Assembly: GCA_964459635.1 (NCBI GenBank)
Contig: CAYWMQ010000021.1
Coordinates: forward strand, 1-12,356
DNA: 12,356 nucleotides
Direction: 5' to 3'
Source of the DNA: CAYWMQ01 sp964459635
GTDB taxonomy: Bacteria > Patescibacteriota > Minisyncoccia > Phycocordibacterales > UBA12088
A program made the position numbers and the translations under genes. Numbering within the stretch: the stretch's first letter is position 1; every line of letters starts with the position of its first letter. This document shows, piece by piece, positions 4,893-11,234 of the stretch. The notes beneath the pieces were generated by a model. The model was not told the DNA's origin and did no database searches. It saw only the letters and a list, made by a program, of their open reading frames with translations.

Positions 4893-6209
4893 TTATTTCG
4901 TGACCCCACGCTCTTCTTCGGTCGGTAACAACTCGCTCAGCGTCCTGTGCAGGAGGCTCACGGATGACTGCGTGTTTTCTTTGCCGCTCGTGATCCCATT
5001 TACCGCATTTTGGAATATCTCATCCACCGACGTTTCGTTCGGCATGAGCCAACTTCGCGCGATGATCGCGCTGTCATAGGCGGTGGCGCGGGAAGAATCG
5101 CTCGGCCTGCGTGCAAGCAGGTCGCGTCGTACAGGTGGCAACCCGGTCACCTCCGTAAGAGCGTCCAAACTCTCGGGCTCTGTTAGATACTGCGCCACCT
5201 GATATGCTCGCCCCGGATTGCCACTACTCTTGAGTACCGCCAGACCGGACCAGCGACCATAGGTGAGACGACTATTGCCGCGGCGCTGAGGCACAACGGC
5301 AATATCAAAGTTGAGATTTGGATTAGTCCGCCGCATTTCCTTTTCTTCGCTCACAAAGCCGAAATACATGGCAAGATCACCCGCCATAAATGCTTCACGC
5401 GAACGAGGAAGTGACCTGTTCCACGTGTATACCGTTTTAACGGGGTTCGAAAAGTCCGTATAAAAACGCAAAGCTGCGACCGCAGGCGACTGTGTGCCTG
5501 TTTCTGAAGCGAGGGTGCTAACAAATTTGTGCCCATTGTGGCTCACGATAGGCGTGCCGGCCTGCATGAAGAGCATGGAAAGGATCTCTTTGGCATGCAG
5601 CACATTGTCATATTCTCCGAAAGACACCGCGCTTTGTGTCAGATTCACGCCACCTTCTATGCGTGTGAGCTTCGGTACGTACTCTAAGAACTCGTCCCAA
5701 TATTCCGGAAGGAGCGTAAGACCCGCACTGTTGAAGATATCTCTGTTCCAGTAGAGCACCATGGGGTCCACGGTATACGGAAGGGCGTACAACGCATCCG
5801 GAAGCATGAACACTTCGGCTCCTTGAACGTATGAGTCCTTGAAAAGCTTTTGTGGGTACGTTTCAAAACTAACCGTATACACCTTGTTGAGAAACGCCAT
5901 AAGTCGCACGTCCTCCATGATGACGAGATCGGGACCACCACCTGAGGCAAGTGACTCAATGAGTGAGCTGTAGAGTTCGGCGGAAGGCTTCTGTACATAC
6001 GACACTTTGGACAAGCCGCCGCCTCGCGCCTTGTCTATCTTTTTCACCATTACAGTGAAGTCGTTCTGGTCGTATGGGCCCCATATCGTGATGGGTGAAA
6101 GCATAAGCGAGTCCTTGCTCGGATCCATCGTTGCAAAAAAGATGACGCCGATCGCAGCGAGGACCGCAAAGATACCGAGGACCACGTACTGAAAGATGTT
6201 CGTATTCAT
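4893..6209 (-). CDS. Membrane-anchored extracellular solute-binding protein (family 1-like)
   Basis: Protein of 438 residues resembling family 1 (sugar/oligosaccharide-type) ABC solute-binding proteins. Residues 8-28 form an uncleaved-looking hydrophobic anchor; there is no lipobox cysteine. Family landmarks include GGGPDLVIMED (about 90-100), ALPYTVDPMVLYWNRDIFNS (142-161) followed by a PEYWDEF segment, AFMAGDLAMYFGF (about 273-285), and WSGLAVLKSS with AYQVAQYLTEPE near 320-346. Such proteins normally deliver a ligand to two permease subunits, but no permease or ATPase gene is present in the window. It overlaps the upstream methyltransferase by an ATGA junction and is followed 5 bases later by the pilin-like array, so it appears to belong to that operon. 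Ligand unknown. It could be a stand-alone receptor or a structural subunit on the cell surface. The fold assignment is firm; the role is inference. Confidence 0.85.
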   Translation of the reverse strand: MNTNIFQYVVLGIFAVLAAIGVIFFATMDPSKDSLMLSPITIWGPYDQNDFTVMVKKIDKARGGGLSKVSYVQKPSAELYSSLIESLASGGGPDLVIMEDVRLMAFLNKVYTVSFETYPQKLFKDSYVQGAEVFMLPDALYALPYTVDPMVLYWNRDIFNSAGLTLLPEYWDEFLEYVPKLTRIEGGVNLTQSAVSFGEYDNVLHAKEILSMLFMQAGTPIVSHNGHKFVSTLASETGTQSPAVAALRFYTDFSNPVKTVYTWNRSLPRSREAFMAGDLAMYFGFVSEEKEMRRTNPNLNFDIAVVPQRRGNSRLTYGRWSGLAVLKSSGNPGRAYQVAQYLTEPESLDALTEVTGLPPVRRDLLARRPSDSSRATAYDSAIIARSWLMPNETSVDEIFQNAVNGITSGKENTQSSVSLLHRTLSELLPTEEERGVTK

Positions 6210-6781
6210 GGCGCCTGCTGGGTCTGTGTCTGAGGTGCTGCTTCACGAGCGGCATTTTTGCGCAGGACGAGACCGTAATGGTATGAGCCTGCGTCCAGCT
6301 CGCCTATGGCACGGAAGCCGACAGCTTCGGCTTCCGCACGAGCAACAGACTCGGGTACCACGTACTCAGGCTGCGGACCCATGCCACCGTACGAGTCGGA
6401 CCAGTCGATGACAACCAGCCTCCCTCCGGGCACCAGCACCCGATATGCCTCGCGCAAAATGGCACTACGATCACTGACTTGAAAGAGCAGGTTGGAGCAC
6501 AACACCACATCCACGGACGTATCCGCAAGCGTGGAGCCGTGAGGAGCCTCCAGATCTCCATGCACAAACACGAGTGTGTCCATATGACGGGACGATGCGT
6601 AGTGACGCGCCTTCGTGAGCACCGTGTCTTGTATGTCCACCACATACACCTTGCCGCCCTGCCCGACCGCCTCTGCCGCAGCAACAGCAAGATACCCGGT
6701 GCCAGCACCGAAGTCGGCAACGGTCATGCCCGGGGTAAGAGCAAGCTGCTCAATGCTGCGTGTTGGATCGGCAAAGGCCAT
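6206..6781 (-). CDS. Class I SAM-dependent methyltransferase
   Basis: Protein of 191 residues with a Rossmann methyltransferase fold. Motif I is VADFGAGTGYL (about 21-31). An acidic residue ending strand 2 (VYVVDIQ, Asp49) should bind the ribose of S-adenosylmethionine. GDLEAP (75-80) and DVVLCSNLLFQV (91-102) match motifs II and III, and YRVLVPGGRLVVIDW (113-127) is the post-motif segment typical of UbiE/Methyltransf_11-type enzymes. The C-terminus is Ala/Gln-rich and probably disordered. Substrate cannot be told from sequence. It is the first gene of the apparent operon: its TGA overlaps the ATG of the solute-binding protein. A TATACT box ends 8 bases before the ATG, with an intrinsic terminator just upstream, so the operon promoter is probably there and the 5' leader is nearly absent. 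Confidence 0.85.
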   Translation of the reverse strand: MAFADPTRSIEQLALTPGMTVADFGAGTGYLAVAAAEAVGQGGKVYVVDIQDTVLTKARHYASSRHMDTLVFVHGDLEAPHGSTLADTSVDVVLCSNLLFQVSDRSAILREAYRVLVPGGRLVVIDWSDSYGGMGPQPEYVVPESVARAEAEAVGFRAIGELDAGSYHYGLVLRKNAAREAAPQTQTQQAP

Positions 6782-6789
6782 TACTGCTC

Positions 6790-6795
6790 AGTATA
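6790..6795 (-). promoter_or_regulatory. -10-like TATACT, 8 bases before the ATG at 6781
   Basis: The minus strand reads TATACT, then GAGCAGTA, then ATG. Initiation at the normal distance would leave only one or two bases before the start codon. The -35 region is poor and overlaps the T-run of the terminator hairpin. This is the third such box in the window, after those at 2766-2771 and 10825-10830. Confidence 0.45.
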
Positions 6796-6799
6796 AAGT

Positions 6800-6817
6800 A
6801 AAAAAGCCCAAATGGGC
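6800..6817 (-). terminator. Intrinsic terminator between gyrA and the methyltransferase
   Basis: On the minus strand GCCCATTTGGGC forms a short hairpin followed directly by TTTTTT. It lies about 255 bases past the gyrA stop and just before the next gene, so it would end read-through from gyrA. The stem is only 4-5 bp, so efficiency may be modest. Confidence 0.65.
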
Positions 6818-6868
6818 ACGCGTGGTGTGCACAAGAAGACGTACAGAAAAGGGAATGTAGAAACGTTT

Positions 6869-7010
6869 GAAATTCCAAATCCAAAATCACAAGTTCCAAT
6901 TAAATTACAAACCTCAAGCTGCCAAACCCGATCATGAGCTTATACGTTTGGTGCTTGCGCCCTTGAATTTGGTGCTTATTTGGAGCTTGAAATTTTGAAT
7001 TTGTGATTTG
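6869..7010. repeat. AT-rich intergenic inverted repeat (first element)
   Basis: The left arm (6869-6913) and right arm (about 6961-7010) are imperfect inverted repeats built on phrases such as AAATCACAAGTTCC and GGAGCTTGAAATTTTG. An inner perfect pair CCAAAC/GTTTGG (6922-6927 and 6946-6951) lies between them. The right arm, reverse-complemented, matches about 36 of 39 bases of the left arm at 10891-10929, so the two elements are copies in opposite orientation. No coding sequence is seen. The element fills most of the gap after gyrA and is cleanly intergenic. Confidence 0.7.
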
Positions 7011-7073
7011 CGCACAGTCAGCGCGCCACTACGAAACCATCCAGCACCGCTCAGTAAACTGTGTACGTGGCGA

Positions 7074-9551
7074 CTACAAGCATATGAGCGCCGCAATACT
7101 ATCACCTTCTCGCAATTTCATGATACGTACCCCCTGCGTGGAGCGGCCGAGTGCGGGTATTTCACCGACGCCGGTCCGTATGACCTGTCCCTTCTTCGAT
7201 ATCACCACCAACTCCTCCGCCTCCGCGTCCAGGATGCGTGCGGCCATGAGGGAACCCGTCTTCTTTGTAACCTGTGCACATTTGATACCGGACCCGCCGC
7301 GCTTCTGCACCTTGAACTCAGTGAGACCCGTTTGTTTGCCGTAGCCCGTCTCAGATACCACGAGAAGGCAGAGCTCCTTTTCCTTGGCAGACGCACGTGC
7401 AATATCGGCCCCAATGAGCCTGTCCGCCTTGCCAAGCTTCATCGCACGCACGCCCGCAGCGGTACGACCCATTTCTCGCAGCTCGCTCTCTTTGAAGCGT
7501 ATGGACTGGCCGTTCTTGCTCGTAAGAAGCACTGTGTCGCCTTTCTGTACAAAAGATGCCTGAATAAGCTCATCGCCCGCGGCGAGCGTAAGCGCAATAA
7601 TGCCGGACCTGCGCACATCTTTAAAGTCCTTGGCTCTGGTTTTTTTCGCGACACCATGCGCCGTCACCATGAGGAGCGACCCCTCGCTCTCTTTCACCGC
7701 TTTCGTCATTGCCACCACCGATGTCACCGCCTCACCGTCGCCAAGCGGCAGGAAGTTCATAATGGACTTTCCCTTGGTGGCCTTCTTACCCTCGGGCACG
7801 TCATACATCTTTATTTGGTAGGCCTTACCCTTGTTGGTGAAAAACAGCAGGTCGTCGTGTGTGTTAGCTGTAAGGAAGAGCGTCACGAAGTCCTCCTCTT
7901 TGGTGTTGAGGTCCACGACCCCCACCCCGCCACGCTTCTGCTTTTTGTACTCGTCGGGATTGGTGCGCTTCACGTATCCACCCTGCGTAAGCACAAGCAC
8001 TGATTCTTCTTCAGGTATCAGATCCTCCACCGAAAGGTTCTGGACCCCGCCGCGAACCACTTTGGTGCGCCGGTCGTCGCCAAACTTTTCACGCACTGCG
8101 TTCAGCTCTTCCTTGATGAGCGCCGCAAGCTTCTTCTTGTCCTTGAGTATGCCCTGAAGCCACGCAATGAGCGCCTGTACCTCCTTAAGCTCCTGTTCGA
8201 TCTTTTTACGCTCAAGACCGGCAAGTTTTTGAAGACGCATTTCCAGTATGGCCGTCGCTTGGCGGTCGGAAAACTTAAAACCTTTCATGAGCGCCGCGTG
8301 CGCGGTAGGCACATCCTTCGACTGCTTGATGGTCCTGATGATGGCGTCTATGTGGTCGAGCGCCTTCTTGAGACCGAGCAGAATATGCTCTCTGTCTTGG
8401 GCCTTTCTGAGATCGTATTCGCAGCGCTTGCGCACCACCTCTTTGCGGTATGCCACAAAATGCTCGAGTACGCCCTTGAGCGACACGGTCTGCGGTACAC
8501 CGTCCACGAGCGCCACCATGTTCAAGTGGAACGTGTCCTCAAGTGCCGTGTGTTTGTAGAGGTAGTTGAGTACCTTTTGGGGCTGTGCTCCCGACTTCAG
8601 CTCCACAACGACACGTATGTCTCGCGTGCTCTCGTCACGCAAATCGCGGACACCCTCCAGCTTCTTGTCGCGCACCAGGTCGGCTATACGCGTGATCAAG
8701 TCCGCCTTGTTTACCCGGTACGGCAAGCTTGTGATGATGATCTGGAACTGCCCTTTCTTGTCCTCCACTATTTCGGACTCACCGCGTACCACCATGCCGC
8801 CCTTGCCCGTGGCATACGCATGGCGTATCTCCTTTTCGTTGAACACGATGGCACCCGTCGGAAAGTCCGGGCCTTTAATGTATTTGAACAGCTCCTCATG
8901 CCCCGCGTCCTCGTTGTCTATGAGGTGTATGACCGCATCCACCACTTCGCGCAGGTTGTGCGGCGGAATAGATGTGGCCATGCCCACCGCAATGCCGAGC
9001 GTGCCATTGAGAAGCAAATTGGGTACTGCAGCAGGAAGCACTTCCGGCTCTTGGAGCGTGCCATCGTAGTTGGGGCGCCAAGCTACCGTTTCTTTTTCAA
9101 TATCGCGCAGAAGCTCTCCGGCAAGCCGCGCCATCTTCGACTCGGTGTAGCGCATGGCAGCCGCAGAGTCGCCGTCTATGGAGCCGAAGTTGCCTTGGCC
9201 AAGCACGAGCGGATAGCGCATCGTAAATTCCTGTGCCATTTTGACGAGCGCGTCATACACGGCGGAGTCGCCGTGCGGGTGATACTTACCGAGCACATCA
9301 CCCACCACCGCTGCCGACTTGCGAAACTTGGCACTCGAAGTCAGCCCCATACGGTGCATGGTGTAGAGAATGCGCCTGTGTACGGGCTTGAGACCGTCGC
9401 GCACGTCGGGAAGAGCGCGTGAGGTGATCACGCTCATCGCGTACGAAAGGTACGACTCGCGCATTTCGGCGCTTATAGAGCGCGGTACCACGGAAAGCGG
9501 GGACGGTATGGGGCTTGGAGCCGGCGGCTCAGTGCGAGTCTTTTTTGCCAT
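7074..9551 (-). CDS. gyrA: DNA gyrase subunit A
   Basis: Breakage-reunion subunit of DNA gyrase (825 residues), which with GyrB introduces negative supercoils using ATP. After a Pro-rich start of about 25 residues, the winged-helix core has the quinolone-resistance region HPHGDSAVYD with Ser96 and Asp100, equivalent to E. coli Ser83 and Asp87, i.e. unmutated. The catalytic tyrosine is Tyr135 in AAMRYTE (E. coli Tyr122). The Ile at NLLLNGTLGIAVGMATSIPPHN fits the DNA-intercalating isoleucine region. A coiled-coil tower region (about 375-490) leads to the C-terminal beta-pinwheel, which holds the GyrA box QKRGGVG (about 536-542), distinguishing it from ParC. A second box-like QKRGGSG in a late blade is normal for the family. 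gyrB is not in the window. The start ATG has GGGAG 7 bases upstream, the best Shine-Dalgarno in the window. Confidence 0.97.
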   Translation of the reverse strand: MAKKTRTEPPAPSPIPSPLSVVPRSISAEMRESYLSYAMSVITSRALPDVRDGLKPVHRRILYTMHRMGLTSSAKFRKSAAVVGDVLGKYHPHGDSAVYDALVKMAQEFTMRYPLVLGQGNFGSIDGDSAAAMRYTESKMARLAGELLRDIEKETVAWRPNYDGTLQEPEVLPAAVPNLLLNGTLGIAVGMATSIPPHNLREVVDAVIHLIDNEDAGHEELFKYIKGPDFPTGAIVFNEKEIRHAYATGKGGMVVRGESEIVEDKKGQFQIIITSLPYRVNKADLITRIADLVRDKKLEGVRDLRDESTRDIRVVVELKSGAQPQKVLNYLYKHTALEDTFHLNMVALVDGVPQTVSLKGVLEHFVAYRKEVVRKRCEYDLRKAQDREHILLGLKKALDHIDAIIRTIKQSKDVPTAHAALMKGFKFSDRQATAILEMRLQKLAGLERKKIEQELKEVQALIAWLQGILKDKKKLAALIKEELNAVREKFGDDRRTKVVRGGVQNLSVEDLIPEEESVLVLTQGGYVKRTNPDEYKKQKRGGVGVVDLNTKEEDFVTLFLTANTHDDLLFFTNKGKAYQIKMYDVPEGKKATKGKSIMNFLPLGDGEAVTSVVAMTKAVKESEGSLLMVTAHGVAKKTRAKDFKDVRRSGIIALTLAAGDELIQASFVQKGDTVLLTSKNGQSIRFKESELREMGRTAAGVRAMKLGKADRLIGADIARASAKEKELCLLVVSETGYGKQTGLTEFKVQKRGGSGIKCAQVTKKTGSLMAARILDAEAEELVVISKKGQVIRTGVGEIPALGRSTQGVRIMKLREGDSIAALICL

Positions 9552-9558
9552 GAAAACA

Positions 9559-9585
9559 CTCCCGTAAGGGGTACCCTATGGTACC
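9559..9585 (-). promoter_or_regulatory. gyrA Shine-Dalgarno and candidate extended -10 with GGTACC inverted repeat
   Basis: GGGAG (9559-9563) sits 7 bases before the gyrA ATG. Upstream, TG-G-TACCAT (-10 at 9578-9583) is a plausible extended -10, giving a short leader of about 20 bases. Two GGTACC palindromes (9570-9575 and 9580-9585), 4 bases apart, overlap it and could be an operator or a hairpin. No good -35 is visible. Confidence 0.45.
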
Positions 9586-9614
9586 ACACTCGGGCTTCGA
9601 CTGCACGACAAATA

Positions 9615-9626
9615 CCCCTGCCGGGG
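9615..9626 (-). terminator. Weak hairpin at the stop of the small membrane protein gene
   Basis: CCCC and GGGG (9623-9626 and 9615-9618 on the minus strand) pair around a 4-base loop immediately after the TAG at 9627-9629. It is followed by TATTTGT, only a poor U-tract. It may be a leaky terminator before gyrA. Confidence 0.3.
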
Positions 9627-10172
9627 CTACGGCGTGGGTGAGAACGGATCGCGCGGAGAGTACGTATCAGAGCCGCTTTCCGACCGAGCGGGCGCAAAAG
9701 GCGCAGATGTGGTGGCCGCAAGAGGAGTGGAAGAGCCAAAGTCCGCCTGTTGCCGGGTGCTCGTGGAGACCAGCGCGGAATCCTGCGTTGCGTATGGGTC
9801 TGTGGTAGAAGCAACGGTGGAGGTGCTCGTGGTGCCTGCATCTGTCGCAACCATGTCCGGCAGGATCGTGGGTGGTTTACCCATAGCATCCATGAGTTCC
9901 TGCAGACGGGATGACTCTCTGTCGGCCGAGCGCGGGGCCCCGGGGTATAGATTGTCCCAGCCACCATTAGCCTGAGGCTCGCCCGCGAGCACCTCACCCT
10001 CAGATGACGAGTGCCCAAAACCTCTCGTGGCGGCCAGGCTCACGAGCCACAGCAACGCAATGACGCCTGTCAGTGCAAGAGACGTCATGAGTGTAAACCG
10101 TTCGCGGTCGGCGCGCGGACGTGAACGCATGCGTTCTAGATATTCAAAAAACATACGACAGAAGGGCGCCAT
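9627..10172 (-). CDS. Unrecognised single-span membrane protein with a Ser/Thr-rich extracellular tail
   Basis: I do not recognise a named family. The 181-residue product begins with a basic segment containing RMRSRPRADRER (about 14-25), then one hydrophobic helix (about 27-49) and a long low-complexity tail rich in Ser, Thr, Ala, Pro and Gly with repeated TSTS-type runs. Positive charges before the helix predict an inside N-terminus and an outside tail, so it may be a surface stalk or linker. It lies 13 bases after the metallo-beta-lactamase-fold gene and 75 bases before gyrA, in the same direction, and probably shares the first gene's transcript. The start at ATG 10172 has AGGGG about 11 bases upstream; ATG 10154 is an alternative with no ribosome binding site. 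Low complexity makes homology weak evidence either way. Confidence 0.7.
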   Translation of the reverse strand: MAPFCRMFFEYLERMRSRPRADRERFTLMTSLALTGVIALLWLVSLAATRGFGHSSSEGEVLAGEPQANGGWDNLYPGAPRSADRESSRLQELMDAMGKPPTILPDMVATDAGTTSTSTVASTTDPYATQDSALVSTSTRQQADFGSSTPLAATTSAPFAPARSESGSDTYSPRDPFSPTP

Positions 10173-10185
10173 GTGGGCGCAGCCC

Positions 10186-10818
10186 CTACCCCTGTATCAC
10201 CACAATGTCATTTTGCCTGTTCTCCAGATCTTTCCGCTTCAAGGTCAGCTTCTCCACCGGCGCACTGTGCTCTTTTGCATCTTCCTTCAAAAACAGTTCG
10301 AGTGCGTCCTTTTTTCCCACACCCTGGTAGTGGATGGGCACGACGATGCGGGGCTCTATGGAAACCGCAAACTCATGTGCATCGTCGGGCTCCAATACGC
10401 CCTGCCCACCTATAGGGACGAAGAGTATATCTACGTTGTCCAGCTGCTCTTTGAGCTCCGAGGGAAGTTGTTTGTCGGCAAGCACTCCAAGGTAGAGCAT
10501 CAGCATGCCTTCGAGCGTCACAAGGTACGCTGTGTTTATCCGTGCCGTACCCGCATGTGCACCTTTTGTGGCGTAGCCCTTTATCAGTACATCACGTACC
10601 TCATATTCACCCGGACCGCGCACCACGAACGGCTCCCGGTCGCCATACGTGACCTGCGACACCCCGTTCATATCCTCGTGCTCGTATGAGATGAGCACTA
10701 TGTCTGCGCCAAAGCGGGTCTGCTTGAGCTTTGACTCCTTTGAAATGGGGTTGAACGCGAGCGTGGTGTCCCCGAAGCTAACCTTTACGAAGTCTCCGCC
10801 GTGGTGGGTGATGATCAT
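10186..10818 (-). CDS. Metallo-beta-lactamase-fold protein with degenerate metal site
   Basis: Protein of 210 residues following the UlaG-like (UPF0173-type) metallo-beta-lactamase-fold plan: ITHHGGDFVKVSFGD at the start, RGPGEYEV (68-75), the VDILFVPIGG strand (129-138) and the IVVPIHY segment (158-164). The usual HxHxDH zinc motif is SYEHEDMN (44-51): the first His is Tyr and the last is Met, with only His47 and Asp49 kept. The family's HLGD motif reads YLGV (109-112), so another His and an Asp are lost. His163 remains. Hydrolase activity is therefore doubtful, and a binding or structural role is possible. From memory, related degenerate versions exist in other CPR genomes. The ATG at 10818 is preceded by a TATACT box 6 bases away and no Shine-Dalgarno. 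It heads a unit with the small membrane protein gene. Confidence 0.82.
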   Translation of the reverse strand: MIITHHGGDFVKVSFGDTTLAFNPISKESKLKQTRFGADIVLISYEHEDMNGVSQVTYGDREPFVVRGPGEYEVRDVLIKGYATKGAHAGTARINTAYLVTLEGMLMLYLGVLADKQLPSELKEQLDNVDILFVPIGGQGVLEPDDAHEFAVSIEPRIVVPIHYQGVGKKDALELFLKEDAKEHSAPVEKLTLKRKDLENRQNDIVVIQG

Positions 10819-10824
10819 GGCACA

Positions 10825-10865
<41 letters not shown>

Positions 10866-10889
10866 CGTATGCGGGATGCGTATCTCAGC

Positions 10890-11030
10890 GAAATTTCAAA
10901 TTCAAAATATCAAGCTCCAAATAAGCACCGAGCACAAAACGCGGACTCGGTGCGGCTACATTCTGATGTAGATTCCGTGCTTTGTATATTTGTAATTTAT
11001 TTGGAACTTGAGATTCGGATTTTGTGATTT
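10890..11030. repeat. AT-rich intergenic inverted repeat (second element) with nested hairpins
   Basis: The left arm (10890-10928) and right arm (10979-11030) are imperfect inverted repeats, roughly 70 per cent paired, built on phrases such as CAAGCTCCAAATAA and TTATTTGGAACTTG. Between them lie two perfect hairpins: GCACCGAG/CTCGGTGC (10925-10932 and 10946-10953) and CTACAT/ATGTAG (10956-10961 and 10966-10971, loop TCTG). The left arm matches the reverse complement of the right arm of the element at 6869-7010. It lies in the 416-base gap between two divergent genes; I see no coding sequence in that gap. Confidence 0.7.
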
Positions 11031-11083
11031 ATATTTGCACATGTCTTATACAACCTTGCAAAGTGTCATCGCATTCTGAGCAC

Positions 11084-11111
11084 TTGTCATTTGCAGCAGA
11101 ATGTGTATTAT
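11084..11111 (+). promoter_or_regulatory. Probable sigma-70-type promoter of the rpsA leader
   Basis: TTGTCA (11084-11089) and TATTAT (11106-11111) are separated by 16 bases. Each is one or two bases from consensus. Transcription would start near 11118, just before the structured region. Confidence 0.6.
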
Positions 11112-11117
11112 TCAAAC

Positions 11118-11218
11118 ATTATCAGCACATCCGCGACGGGCACGTGTGCCGGCGGATTGCACGGGTAACCCTGGCGGCCGCGATGTACGGATGAAAGCCC
11201 CAGACCCCGGGCTTTTTT
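11118..11218 (+). ncRNA. Candidate structured leader RNA or small RNA upstream of rpsA
   Basis: About 100 bases between a good promoter and an intrinsic terminator carry much pairing potential. CATCCG (11128-11133) can pair with CGGATG (11188-11193) to close a junction that holds the hairpin GGCA/TGCC (11139-11150), TGCA/TGTA (11158-11161 with 11184-11187), GGGTAACCC (11163-11171) and GCGGCCGC (11174-11181). Alternatively ATCCGC (11129-11134) pairs with GCGGAT (11152-11157), which excludes the first pairing. It ends at a terminator 16 bases before the rpsA ATG. It could be an attenuating leader controlling S1 synthesis or an independent small RNA. I do not recognise it as a known riboswitch, SRP RNA, 6S RNA or T-box. 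Confidence 0.5.
11195..11218 (+). terminator. Intrinsic terminator just before rpsA
   Basis: AAGCCC (11195-11200) and GGGCTT (11209-11214) form a stem with an 8-base loop, followed by a run of T (11213-11218). It precedes the rpsA start by 16 bases, so rpsA needs read-through or a start site inside the gap. The palindrome CGTATATACG (11220-11229) lies there and contains TATATA 7 bases before the ATG. Confidence 0.75.
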
Positions 11219-11234
11219 GCGTATATACGAACCT

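Noticed and set aside
7008..9422. Two long plus-strand open frames (7008-8003 and 8229-9422) opposite gyrA
   Set aside because: They mirror the third-position bias of a strongly conserved gyrA and their products look like no protein, being rich in His, Arg and Leu as expected for antisense frames of GC-rich genes.
7074..9551. Topoisomerase IV subunit A (ParC) instead of GyrA
   Set aside because: The C-terminal domain has a clear GyrA box QKRGGVG in the first blade and a normal six-blade length, which favours gyrase.
11118..11218. A known RNA class such as SRP RNA, 6S RNA, T-box or a common riboswitch
   Set aside because: The expected signatures are absent: no GGAAGGAAGC-like SRP loop, no T-box antiterminator motif, and no conserved c-di-GMP, fluoride, ZTP or cobalamin core that I can recognise.
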